A stretch of 64,000 bases of DNA from CAIRDP01 sp037138335 (GTDB lineage Bacteria > Bacteroidota > Bacteroidia > Bacteroidales > FEN-979): positions 248,001 through 312,000 of the forward strand of contig JBAXIO010000003.1 in the NCBI GenBank assembly GCA_037138335.1, written 5' to 3'. A program made the translations under genes and the position numbers. This document shows positions 6,542 through 14,439 of the stretch, piece after piece. Every line of letters starts with the position of its first letter. Positions within the stretch are counted from its first letter, which is position 1. The notes under the pieces are model-generated. The model did not search any database. It saw nothing but the letters and a program-made list of their open reading frames with translations, and was not told where the DNA came from.

Positions 6542-8898
6542 TAAACAGCGATCTCGTCTGCAAAAATCCAGCAGGCCTGCCCGGCTCCTTCATGCCAGGC
6601 AGGGCATGTGCCGTAACTTTTTGCAGTAACTCTCAGGTATCTTGCAGGAGTTGAAGGAAATCCTTGTGTGAATGGCTGGATGAATGCCTCTTCTTCTTTG
6701 GGAGAAGCGGTATTTAATACCCGGTTCACCGAATGCCATTTTTCCCCGTCCGAAGAAAGAGAATATTCTACATATTTTGGGAGAAAGATCCAGGCTTTCT
6801 GGTTCTGCAACATGGTCGTCATAACTGATGTAACCGGGATTACTTTTCCCAGGTCGATAATAACATCCAGGTCATTCCCTGAATAACCCTGCCAAAGGCC
6901 GTCATGATGATTTTTACTGCCCCTGAGCCCGTCGATAAGGGCTGTTTCCCCTCCGGCAGGGTACCTCTCCGACCATTTGGTCATATATCGTATCTTTTTA
7001 CCGACTGCAAGGTGAAACAGGAAACTGCGTTCACTGATCTTTTCTTTGAGTTTCCCGTCAGCAAACAAACCGGCTTTGATAACCGTATTGCTGCTGATGT
7101 CAAAAGGTTCATTATAGACTGCGGATGACATTGTAGGGTCGCTCCCGTTCAGGGAATAATTTACAGTGATCCCGGGCTGTTCAGAGGAAATGACAACCTT
7201 TACCTTCCCGGTTTTCCGGTCGAACATGGTACTGATATCTGCCCTGAAGGAGCCTGGGGAATAAGTGACGTTCATATAATCAAGTTTCTTCAGATGTACA
7301 TTCAGCCTGGTCCTGAATTCTTTGAAATCCCGAACCGCTTTAGGGGACCAGTCAACTTCAGATAAGGCGATCATTCTCGGCAGGGCCATATATTCGGCCT
7401 GTTTTACAGAAGGGATGAATTCTGTCCACAGGTTTCCCTGTGCACCCAGTATATGTTTCTGCTCTTCGGCCGTGAGTTCTTCAGGGATGGGTTCATATGA
7501 GTAAACTTTTTTCAGTGTAAGGAAACCCCCGATAGCTTTGGGTTCCGTTTCAGGATTAGCCTGGTAATGGTCGAAGTAACAGTAATCCCCGGGAGTCATG
7601 ATGGCATCGTGCCCCTGCTTTGCCGCAGCAATCCCGCCTTCAACCCCTCTCCATGACATCACTGTGGCCTCTGGGGCAATCCCCCCGTCGAGGATCTCGT
7701 CCCATCCTATCATCCTGCGGTTTTTCGAGAGGATGAATTTCTCAATGCGTTTTACGAAATAACTCTGAAGCTCATTTTCGTCTTTACATCCTTCGGTTTT
7801 GATCCTGGCCTGGCATTTAGGACAGGTCTTCCAGTTTGTTTTATCAGCTTCGTCCCCCCCTATATGGATGTATTTTGATGGGAAAAGCCCCATGACTTCG
7901 GTGAGCACATCCTGCAGGAATGTAAACACCGAATCATTCCCGGCGCAAAAAATGTCAATGTTTGGCCAGTAAGATCCGGGAGGCACTGCGAATGGGCCTC
8001 CGGTACAGGATAAACCCGGATAGGCGGCGAGTACCTCAACACAATGTGCAGGCATTTCAATTTCAGGGATTATTGAAACATACCGTTGTGCGGCATACTG
8101 AACGATCTCGCGTATATCATCCTGGGTGTAAAATCCGCCATAGGTTGCGGTCTCACCGGGTTTTTGCAGGGCACGCTGGTTCCATGGTGCATTTTCATGG
8201 TCAACCCTCCAGGCGCCGATGCTGGTAAGCTTTGGATATTTTTTAATCTCGATGCGCCAGCCGTTATCATCGGTCAGATGCCAGTGAAATACATTCATCT
8301 TGTACATTGCGATCAGGTCAATATACTGTTTGATGAATTCTTTCGGAAAGAAGTGGCGGGAAACATCAAGATGCATGCCGCGGTATGCAAACCTGGGATA
8401 ATCCCTGATCTCAAGGCAGGGAAGGGTGAGTTTCAGGTTCCTGGTCTCATGTTTTTCCGAATAAATTTCGGGAGGCAGAAGCTGGATAAGGCTTTGCAAC
8501 CCGTAAAACAAGCCGGGCGCGCCAGCCGCTTCAATGACTACCCTGTCGGGTGAAATATTCAGGGTATAACCTTCGGGTAGCATTTTGCCTTTTTTACTCA
8601 ACAGGAAAAAGATCCCATTTTTCACAGCCTTGATTTCTTTTGGAGCTTCAGTCACTTTCATACCCTTAAACCCTGCATTCTCCATCAGGCGGGCGAAGAA
8701 TCCCGCTGTGAAGGTTTCTTCGGCATCAACTTTGGAAACATACAATGTAGTGTTTGCATTGATCCCGAAAATGCCGGTTTTAAGCTTCAGGGAAACCGGT
8801 TTAGGGATAATATTGATTTCATTTTTCGTTTGAGCGGCTGCAGAAATGACAAGCAGCATGCAAATGAGAATTAACAGGGAGTTTGATTTTTTTAGCAT
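6538..8898 (-). CDS. Beta-N-acetylhexosaminidase, GH20, with C-terminal F5/8 domain
   Basis: Exo-enzyme releasing terminal GlcNAc or GalNAc from glycans. The 786-residue protein has a signal peptide (MLKKSNSLLILICMLLV, AAAQ), an N-terminal GH20b domain (about 25-145), the GH20 barrel (about 150-500) with RGMHLDVSRHFF, HWHLTDDNGWRIEI and the catalytic Asp-Glu pair in HIGGDEADKT near residue 346, a chitobiase C-terminal-like domain (about 545-625) and a discoidin-like F5/8 carbohydrate-binding domain (about 640-786). An ATG ten codons upstream would overlap the kinase gene and spoil the signal peptide. It is the last gene of a cutC/kinase/hexosaminidase run and probably acts in the periplasm. 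Confidence 0.93.
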   Translation of the reverse strand: MLKKSNSLLILICMLLVISAAAQTKNEINIIPKPVSLKLKTGIFGINANTTLYVSKVDAEETFTAGFFARLMENAGFKGMKVTEAPKEIKAVKNGIFFLLSKKGKMLPEGYTLNISPDRVVIEAAGAPGLFYGLQSLIQLLPPEIYSEKHETRNLKLTLPCLEIRDYPRFAYRGMHLDVSRHFFPKEFIKQYIDLIAMYKMNVFHWHLTDDNGWRIEIKKYPKLTSIGAWRVDHENAPWNQRALQKPGETATYGGFYTQDDIREIVQYAAQRYVSIIPEIEMPAHCVEVLAAYPGLSCTGGPFAVPPGSYWPNIDIFCAGNDSVFTFLQDVLTEVMGLFPSKYIHIGGDEADKTNWKTCPKCQARIKTEGCKDENELQSYFVKRIEKFILSKNRRMIGWDEILDGGIAPEATVMSWRGVEGGIAAAKQGHDAIMTPGDYCYFDHYQANPETEPKAIGGFLTLKKVYSYEPIPEELTAEEQKHILGAQGNLWTEFIPSVKQAEYMALPRMIALSEVDWSPKAVRDFKEFRTRLNVHLKKLDYMNVTYSPGSFRADISTMFDRKTGKVKVVISSEQPGITVNYSLNGSDPTMSSAVYNEPFDISSNTVIKAGLFADGKLKEKISERSFLFHLAVGKKIRYMTKWSERYPAGGETALIDGLRGSKNHHDGLWQGYSGNDLDVIIDLGKVIPVTSVMTTMLQNQKAWIFLPKYVEYSLSSDGEKWHSVNRVLNTASPKEEEAFIQPFTQGFPSTPARYLRVTAKSYGTCPAWHEGAGQACWIFADEIAVY

Positions 8899-8909
8899 AT
8901 GGGTTTTCT

Positions 8910-10010
8910 TCAGGATGTTAATCTGCAAAGATCAGAAATAATTTTTTCCATGGCCGATGAATTCTCTTCCATGCTTTGAACCAGTTTAAACTGGGCCCTG
9001 GCCCTTTGCAGGTTATGGGCAGGGAACCTGGTCTTAAAATAGTTATCTCCATCCAGGAAATCGGTGAGAAACCTCAGGCCAATGATAAAAGTCATGAAAC
9101 GGGCTGAAAAGGCGAGGTGTGATTTTTCAGCTTTGGTGAGAATTTCGCCTGCATACTCGAGGAATCCCTTACTGTATGCGCTGAAAAGATCCATGTCAAT
9201 AAAAACCTTCCGGAGATCCGCCTCATCTTCGGCCCCGGAATTGGCACCGGTGCGGATAGCGTCCCCGAAATCATAAAGGATGTAACCGGGCATTACCGTG
9301 TCAAGGTCAACAATACATATTGCCTTGTTTTGGCTGTTAAAAAGGATATTGTTAAACTTGGTATCATTGTGGGTAACCCTTATAGGGATCTGCCCCGACC
9401 GGCCAAGCCTGAGAATAGAGTGCATTTCTTCAGCACGTTCTTCAATGAACCTGATTTCACTGGCTGCCTCATCAACACGATTGCATGGGTTTTTGGCGCA
9501 GATGCTTCGAAACGCTTCAAGCCGGGTTTCGATATTATGAAAGTCTTTTAACGTCTCAGCTAGTCCCGATATATCCATCCCCATGGTCAGTTTAAAGAAT
9601 AACCCAAAAGCTCTGCCGCCTTCATAGGCAAGCTCCGGGCCGGGAACCTGGTCGAAACTCCTGCTTCCATCAATAAAATTGAACATCCTCCAGAAATTCC
9701 CTTCCATGTCGTGATGAAAGAAAGTATTGTTCCTGGTTGGGACCAGAGTGATCTCAACAAATGGGATGCCGGCCTCACGGGCCCGAACCTGTTCCGATAT
9801 GTGTTTTGTGACCTTCAGAATGTTATGGGTAAGAGCCGGAACATCTGTAAAGATGCGATGATTGATCTTTTGAAGCATATATTCCGGCGATCCCCCGGGC
9901 GAAACCCTGATCCTGTATGAATCATTGATGTGACCGGAATCTATGCGGGTGAAGCCGGAGGGCTTTCCCTGGATGCTGAACTCATTTGCTATCTGAAGAA
10001 TATCGGTCAT
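8910..10010 (-). CDS. APH-fold sugar kinase, N-acetylhexosamine 1-kinase-like
   Basis: A 366-residue phosphotransferase of the aminoglycoside-phosphotransferase fold. Motifs are the catalytic loop THNDTKFNNILF (HxDxxxxN) and the metal-binding CIVDLDTVMPGY, followed by YDFGDAIR; the N-terminal lobe has HINDSYRI and EYMLQKIN. These features and the length resemble NahK, which makes N-acetylhexosamine 1-phosphate in the cytoplasm. It lies 11 bases before the GH20 hexosaminidase, so salvage of the released GlcNAc or GalNAc is the natural inference. Antibiotic resistance is unlikely given context. Substrate specificity cannot be fixed from sequence. Confidence 0.8.
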   Translation of the reverse strand: MTDILQIANEFSIQGKPSGFTRIDSGHINDSYRIRVSPGGSPEYMLQKINHRIFTDVPALTHNILKVTKHISEQVRAREAGIPFVEITLVPTRNNTFFHHDMEGNFWRMFNFIDGSRSFDQVPGPELAYEGGRAFGLFFKLTMGMDISGLAETLKDFHNIETRLEAFRSICAKNPCNRVDEAASEIRFIEERAEEMHSILRLGRSGQIPIRVTHNDTKFNNILFNSQNKAICIVDLDTVMPGYILYDFGDAIRTGANSGAEDEADLRKVFIDMDLFSAYSKGFLEYAGEILTKAEKSHLAFSARFMTFIIGLRFLTDFLDGDNYFKTRFPAHNLQRARAQFKLVQSMEENSSAMEKIISDLCRLTS

Positions 10011-10052
10011 AATTTTCGGGATGGTCGTTAGGGCGTGACAATCGCTATGATT

Positions 10053-10793
10053 TCAGGTATTCAGTATTTCTTTCGCTCTTCTTATTCTTTCTTCATCTAT
10101 AAGCTCATACCCGTATTCCGACAAATCGGATTTCCCCATCTTCACACCCTCCCTGATGAAGGTCATTGCACTCCCGGCATATTTGGGGAGGTACAGGTGA
10201 AATTCCGAAGCTCCCGTCAGATTAATAGCTTCTCTCAGGTTATGCTCTTTGATCCCATGACCTGGCATGATAATTATGCGTTTTTTTGCATAATTGATAA
10301 GTTCCCTGATAAGAGGAGCCCCCGACAGGGCACTATCGCTCTGGCCGGATGTAAGAACCCTGTCAACCCCAAGAAGTATAAGATCGTCCAGAGCCTTGAA
10401 GGGATCGGCTGTCATGTCGAATGCCCTGTGACAGGTTACCTGCATCGGTCTTGCCAGCTCAACAAGCTCTCCCATGCGTTTAAGATCTATGCTCCCGTTT
10501 GGGTTCAGGATCCCGAAAACAACGCCGTCGGCGCCAAGGTCCCGGGCTGCACAGATGTCGTTCTTCATAATCAGAAATTCATCATGGGTGTAAAGAAAAT
10601 CAGCTCCCCTGGGACGGATCATAACCATGATGGGTATCTGCAGTTCTTTCCTTGCAAACTTTATTGTACCGGCACTGGGGGTGCAGCCCCCTTCCATCAT
10701 GTTTTCGCAGAGCTCGATGCGGTCGGCGCCACCGTTCCCCGCTGCAACTGCCGAAACTGCTGAATTGACACAAGCTTCAAGTATCTTCGCCAT
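10053..10793 (-). CDS. cutC: CutC family protein (copper homeostasis-like)
   Basis: A 246-residue TIM-barrel protein. The family start LEACVNSAVSAVAAGNGGADRIELCENMMEGGCTPS is intact (read in two parts), as are MVMIRPRGADFLY, ADGVVFGILNPNG, VTCHRAFDM, DRVLTSG and MPGHGI. CutC was linked to copper tolerance in E. coli, but its biochemical role remains uncertain. The gene begins a run with the sugar kinase and hexosaminidase (42 bases to the kinase). A TATATTTG element about 40 bases upstream is a plausible promoter. Confidence 0.92.
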   Translation of the reverse strand: MAKILEACVNSAVSAVAAGNGGADRIELCENMMEGGCTPSAGTIKFARKELQIPIMVMIRPRGADFLYTHDEFLIMKNDICAARDLGADGVVFGILNPNGSIDLKRMGELVELARPMQVTCHRAFDMTADPFKALDDLILLGVDRVLTSGQSDSALSGAPLIRELINYAKKRIIIMPGHGIKEHNLREAINLTGASEFHLYLPKYAGSAMTFIREGVKMGKSDLSEYGYELIDEERIRRAKEILNT

Positions 10794-10832
10794 AAAATGA
10801 AAATCAGCCGGTCATCTTACCGTAACCGCATG

Positions 10833-10840
10833 CAAATATA
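10833..10840 (-). promoter_or_regulatory. Candidate -7 promoter element before cutC
   Basis: TATATTTG on the minus strand matches the Bacteroidota TAnnTTTG element, 39 bases before the cutC ATG. No clear TTG element was found 20 nt upstream, so this is tentative. Confidence 0.4.
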
Positions 10841-10856
10841 TAAAGTAAGTGCTACA

Positions 10857-11849
10857 CTAAAACCACCTGCTCAGGCCCGTTCCTTCCGTACAGTTTTTGC
10901 AGATAGCGATCTGCGCCCTCCCATTTAAAATCTTGTGACGGAAATCCCTGTATTCAACGCTGGTCCAGGTCTCCCTGAAGCTTTTTTTTTTTATTTCCCC
11001 GAGTGGGTGCCAGGCATCTTTGTCAAAACAACATGGCACAACTGTACCGTCCCATGTGATCACACAGCCGGCCCACATCCTGAAACAATGATCCGGTAAA
11101 GTGTTTTTTATCTTCCATCCTGTATCCTGCATCCTGTATCTTGAATATTTCCCCGGGGATGGCATTAAGGGGTTGCCATGGATGAAATCGGTAAACTGGG
11201 CGGTTTTGATCTCCACTTTATCACCTCCCCATTCAAGGCCTTTTCTGCGGATGTCGTTAACCTGGTGCTGGTTCGATTTGAATACAAGGAATTGAATGAT
11301 TATTTGCGGGGTACGGCTGCCGGCCGACTTTTTTGCATCGGCAAGTGTTCTTATCCCATCAACAACTTTTTTTAATGACCCCCCTGCACGGTATGCTTCA
11401 TAAGCTTCCTGATCGGTACCGTCAACGGAGATGATGAGGCGGTTTATACCCGATTTCACAGTGGCTTTTGCATTGTTTACATCGAGGAAATGCCCGTTAG
11501 TGGATGAACTGACAAAAATGTTCCTGCTTCTTGCATACGAGATTAAATCAAAGAAGCCCGGATTCATGAAAGGTTCCCCCTGGAAATACAAGGTAACCCA
11601 GGTTAGTTGAGGCGAAAGCTGGTCAATGATTGAACGGAACGAGTCGATGTTCATGAACCCCGCATCCCGGCTGAGCATCTTCATGCCGCTGGGACACTCG
11701 GGGCAGTGCAGGTTGCACCTGTTTGTGGGTTCAATGGAAACAGCTGCCGGCATCCCGTAATGCAAGGGCCTCCTCAATAAACGGGATAGAAGATATCCGA
11801 AGAGAAGTTTAATGTAATTGATGATCCGGGGAAAGGTGATAAATTTCAA
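10857..11849 (-). CDS. Radical SAM/SPASM domain protein
   Basis: A 330-residue enzyme with the radical SAM cluster motif CNLHCPEC (Cx3Cx2C, near residue 43) preceded by SIEPTNR, and a C-terminal SPASM region with additional cysteines (HCFRMWAGCVITWDG, PCCFDKD, ICKNC) for auxiliary Fe-S clusters. Related proteins modify peptides, sugars or lipids; the substrate here is unknown. A short amphipathic N-terminus (IINYIKLLFGYLLSRLL) could touch the membrane. It is the last gene of the AI-2E/YtxH/holin-X run, 12 bases after a small unknown gene. Its coding sequence contains a five-unit 7-bp repeat at 11111-11145, encoding YRMQDTGWKI. Confidence 0.88.
   Translation of the reverse strand: MKFITFPRIINYIKLLFGYLLSRLLRRPLHYGMPAAVSIEPTNRCNLHCPECPSGMKMLSRDAGFMNIDSFRSIIDQLSPQLTWVTLYFQGEPFMNPGFFDLISYARSRNIFVSSSTNGHFLDVNNAKATVKSGINRLIISVDGTDQEAYEAYRAGGSLKKVVDGIRTLADAKKSAGSRTPQIIIQFLVFKSNQHQVNDIRRKGLEWGGDKVEIKTAQFTDFIHGNPLMPSPGKYSRYRMQDTGWKIKNTLPDHCFRMWAGCVITWDGTVVPCCFDKDAWHPLGEIKKKSFRETWTSVEYRDFRHKILNGRAQIAICKNCTEGTGLSRWF
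11111..11145. repeat. Five degenerate 7-bp repeats inside a coding sequence
   Basis: Units on the plus strand are TCTTCCA, TCCTGTA, TCCTGCA, TCCTGTA and TCTTGAA, in exact 7-base register. The array lies within the radical SAM/SPASM gene and is read through in frame. Confidence 0.8.
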
Positions 11850-11861
11850 GGCGAAATGGTT

Positions 11862-12164
11862 TTATTCCGTCTTCTCCTCAGGGATGATCACATGCTTTGC
11901 TTTCTTTTTCTTTTTTCGTTTTGCCAGGAATTCTTTGCCAAAGGAAAAGAGTTTCCCAATTACAGTGGTGGTAGTGCTTACATCATCTATGAGCGTACCT
12001 AAAAGGCTGCGGAAGGAAAGCAGGTGGGCAAGGTTGTGATAATTGTATTTGATACCTTCTTCCCTGCGTACAATCTCCAGTTGCAGCTTTTCCTTTTCGC
12101 GCTGAAGGTCTGCCAGGGAGTTGATATGGCTTATCCTGATTTTATAGGGATCACTGGTTCTCAT
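11862..12164 (-). CDS. Small conserved-looking protein of unknown function
   Basis: A 100-residue basic protein starting MRTSDPYKIRISH; a start nine codons earlier is possible. Residues 14-38 (LADLQREKEKLQLEIVRREEGI) should form a coiled coil, then comes a weakly hydrophobic centre and a very basic tail (AKRKKKKKAKH). No known domain was recognised. It overlaps the end of the Holin-X-like gene by 14 bases and probably works with it at the membrane. Confidence 0.65.
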   Translation of the reverse strand: MRTSDPYKIRISHINSLADLQREKEKLQLEIVRREEGIKYNYHNLAHLLSFRSLLGTLIDDVSTTTTVIGKLFSFGKEFLAKRKKKKKAKHVIIPEEKTE

Positions 12165-12516
12165 CTTCTTCCTCCATAATGATTTTTGCAAGACGTTTTA
12201 CCATGGGATTGATGAAAAGTTTATTTCTCAAACCAAAAATCGACAGGCCGAGAATGATATAAAAAGCCACTATGATAAGAGCTCCCACAAAGGTAGGCCC
12301 GATTTCTTCCCCATACCAGAATACAAAAGCAAAGGAAATAAATAACACCAGGAACATTCCCAGGATAAAGAAGATCACCGAGAGCAGGAAGAAGGATGCC
12401 AGTTTGGCAATCTTCTCTGTTAACAGAAGTTTGACATAATCAATCCTCAGGTTGACATAATCCTTCATGTTTTCAGTCAGAGATGAGAAATTGTCGGATA
12501 TGCGGTTTGGTTCCAT
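12151..12516 (-). CDS. Holin-X/DUF1469-like membrane protein
   Basis: A 121-residue protein with a charged N-terminal helix (LTENMKDYVNLRIDYVKLLLTEKIAKL), two membrane segments (about 43-68 and 75-98) and a charged tail ending EEEDEN. This is the pattern of the Holin-X (phage holin superfamily III, DUF1469) family. The family is common on bacterial chromosomes, where a lysis role is not shown. It lies with YtxH and AI-2E permease genes, a grouping often seen in Bacteroidota and probably linked to envelope stress. Confidence 0.78.
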   Translation of the reverse strand: MEPNRISDNFSSLTENMKDYVNLRIDYVKLLLTEKIAKLASFFLLSVIFFILGMFLVLFISFAFVFWYGEEIGPTFVGALIIVAFYIILGLSIFGLRNKLFINPMVKRLAKIIMEEEDENQ

Positions 12517-12558
12517 TGTTTATTACTTTAAATTTTTCACTTCATTTCCTGCAACCTT

Positions 12559-12810
12559 TCAGGATACAGGCCCGGTTTCCTGGACCGGACTGTTTTCACT
12601 TTCCGTTTCCTTCTCAGATGCCAGGACCGATTTAAGTTCCTCGAAGCTGGTTGGAAATCCTTCTTCCAGTTTGTCGGCCAGGTCAAGGATCTTCTCCTTT
12701 ATCTTTTTTCTTGTCTTTGATCCTTTTTCAGGAGCAATGAGCATGCCGATGCCTATACCAACTGCAAGCCCTGCTACCGCAGCGATGAGAATGTTCGACT
12801 TACCTGCCAT
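12559..12810 (-). CDS. YtxH domain protein
   Basis: An 83-residue protein with an N-terminal membrane segment rich in glycine (ILIAAVAGLAVGIGIGMLIAPEKGSKTRKKIKEK), the hallmark of YtxH-like (general stress) proteins, followed by a charged helical part. Its start overlaps the end of the AI-2E permease gene by 11 bases. Confidence 0.85.
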   Translation of the reverse strand: MAGKSNILIAAVAGLAVGIGIGMLIAPEKGSKTRKKIKEKILDLADKLEEGFPTSFEELKSVLASEKETESENSPVQETGPVS

Positions 12811-13927
12811 AATTTGAGTTTTTATGGATCTCTTGTTTTAATTCTTTTTTGAGGCGAAAGCTGCTATGGAATTCAGCGGCGACTATTTTCAGGAAGCCAT
12901 AAGCAGGCACAGCAACTATCATACCCGGAATGCCCCCGAAACTGGCAGCGGCAATCACAACAATGAAAATTTCAACAGGGTGGGCCTTTACGCTCCTGCC
13001 CTGGATATATGGCTGGAAAATGTTATTGTCAATCATCTGGGCAGCCAGCATGGCGGCAATAATTTTCACCGACATCGGCAATAGCTGGTCATACATGCCA
13101 ACACTTATCAGCCCTGTCAGTCCCAGCAATAATCCGGTAACAATTGCGATTATACCTCCTATGTATGGAATGATCACAAGGATACCGGCAAAAAATCCAA
13201 TGACGAGGGCCCCGTTAACCCCAACGATCAACAAGCCCAGGGAATATGTTAAGATATTGGCCATTATCTGAATGATCAAACCAATAAAATACCTTGATAA
13301 CAGTTTTTTGCTCCTCAGCATCACATTCCTGGCCTGCTCAGTATACTTCTCAGGAATGACGCTAAGCAGAAGCTTGGGCATCATTGTAGAGTCATAAAGA
13401 AAGAAAAAGGAAAGGAATAAGATGGAGAACAGGTTGAAAAAGAATGAGCCTGTAAATGAAATTATAGAGGAAAGCACATTCGAAAAGACGTTAAAATCGA
13501 TCAGCTTAAGCACCATGGTTTTCACTGAAGATTCAATGGTTGCACCCTTTTGAATTATTCCGTACTGAAGTAAAGTGGTTTGCAGCCAGTTGATCTGTGA
13601 TTGAAAGTGCTCCACCAGCTTTTGCGTATCGATCTGGCTTATCATCGAGGCTTCCCTGACTACAAGGGGGATGAAAAACGAGAACAACCCGAACACTATC
13701 ATTATCATCAGGATCAGGGTGATAGCAACACTCAGGCCATGCGGAAACCTGACCTTCCCGATTTTAATTCTGCCAAGGATGTCAACGAGGGGCGTACCAA
13801 CAATGGAGATCACCATCGCAACAATTATAAAAATAACGATCTGGGAGAAATACCACACCAGGAAGCCGGTTATTGCAATGAAGACTATTACAAAAAACAG
13901 CTTGTAACGTTCGTATAAGTCTGACAT
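12800..13927 (-). CDS. AI-2E family transporter (PerM/TqsA type)
   Basis: A 375-residue membrane protein with the DUF20 layout: two N-terminal helices (LFFVIVFIAITGFLVWYF, IVIFIIVAMVISIVGTPLV), a third near residue 65, a long amphipathic middle, and a block of four to five helices at about 215-350 including GFFAGILVIIPYIGGIIAIVTG and DNNIFQPYIQGRSVKAHP, the most conserved region. Substrates vary in this family (autoinducer-2, sodium/proton, others), so no specific one is claimed. It is the first gene of a run through the radical SAM protein; a well-spaced promoter lies just upstream. Confidence 0.88.
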   Translation of the reverse strand: MSDLYERYKLFFVIVFIAITGFLVWYFSQIVIFIIVAMVISIVGTPLVDILGRIKIGKVRFPHGLSVAITLILMIMIVFGLFSFFIPLVVREASMISQIDTQKLVEHFQSQINWLQTTLLQYGIIQKGATIESSVKTMVLKLIDFNVFSNVLSSIISFTGSFFFNLFSILFLSFFFLYDSTMMPKLLLSVIPEKYTEQARNVMLRSKKLLSRYFIGLIIQIMANILTYSLGLLIVGVNGALVIGFFAGILVIIPYIGGIIAIVTGLLLGLTGLISVGMYDQLLPMSVKIIAAMLAAQMIDNNIFQPYIQGRSVKAHPVEIFIVVIAAASFGGIPGMIVAVPAYGFLKIVAAEFHSSFRLKKELKQEIHKNSNYGR

Positions 13928-13943
13928 TAACCTTTATTTTCTA

Positions 13944-13974
13944 CAAACCTACTGGTTTTTTACGGGAAAGTCAA
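13944..13974 (-). promoter_or_regulatory. Promoter of the AI-2E operon (TTG-20-TAGGTTTG)
   Basis: On the minus strand TTG (13974-13972) and TAGGTTTG (13951-13944) are separated by 20 bases, matching the Bacteroidota primary-sigma consensus. The AI-2E ATG is 17 bases downstream. The element overlaps the stop codon and 3' end of the transposase gene. Confidence 0.65.
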
Positions 13975-14380
13975 GAGAAAAATATGCCGCAACTTCGTCT
14001 TTGTATGTGCGGTTGGCATGTTGCCTCTCCTGGCTTAATATGTAGTTTTTTGCACCCTGGAGGTTACCCTCGCTCACCGATGCTGCAAAGTATTCCTTCT
14101 CCCAGCAGAATCGTTTAACGGTCAGCGATTTTGCATTGATCCATTTACCGGCTTCAGTTCGCAGTTCCTTTACAACCTGCTCCAGGCTTTGTTCGCTCCT
14201 TAGACGAACAAGGCAATGGATATGGTCAACCCAGCAGTTGACCGTACCAAGTTCAATGTTCTTTTTCACCGCAACAGCCTGGAGATGATCCAGGAACTCC
14301 TGTCGCGACCCGTTTGAAAACAGGGTATGCCGCCCTCTTGCCCCCCAAACGGCATGCACCCATATCTTTGTCTGTGTCAT
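13949..14380 (-). CDS. tnpA: IS200/REP-associated Y1 transposase
   Basis: A 143-residue single-strand DNA transposase of the Y1/HUH family. It has the HUH motif in WVDHIHCLVRL, the catalytic tyrosine candidate in AKNYILSQERQH, and the N-terminal KIWVHAVWGARGRHTLF. The length is normal, so it could be active. No accessory tnpB gene is present. A small hairpin lies directly upstream, but no full IS200-like boundaries were identified. It sits between the respiratory operon and the AI-2E operon in the same orientation. Confidence 0.88.
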   Translation of the reverse strand: MTQTKIWVHAVWGARGRHTLFSNGSRQEFLDHLQAVAVKKNIELGTVNCWVDHIHCLVRLRSEQSLEQVVKELRTEAGKWINAKSLTVKRFCWEKEYFAASVSEGNLQGAKNYILSQERQHANRTYKDEVAAYFSLDFPVKNQ

Positions 14381-14397
14381 AAGCTGTTTATCAGCTT
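14381..14397. repeat. Small hairpin next to the Y1 transposase gene
   Basis: AAGCTG (14381-14386) and CAGCTT (14392-14397) form a 6-bp stem with a 5-base loop directly before the transposase ATG. Y1 transposases recognise such subterminal hairpins; whether this is one is unproven. Confidence 0.45.
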
Positions 14398-14439
14398 AAT
14401 CCGCCATCCGCAGAAAAGTGATAGAAAAATCAAAAAAAA

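Noticed and set aside
8910..10010. Aminoglycoside resistance gene
   Set aside because: The APH fold is shared by many sugar kinases; context with a hexosaminidase favours a metabolic role.
10035..10763. 242-codon plus-strand frame opposite cutC
   Set aside because: cutC on the minus strand shows all family motifs; the opposite frame is chance.
12151..12516. Holin-X-like protein as sign of a prophage
   Set aside because: No other phage gene is near, and the family is common on chromosomes beside YtxH and AI-2E genes.
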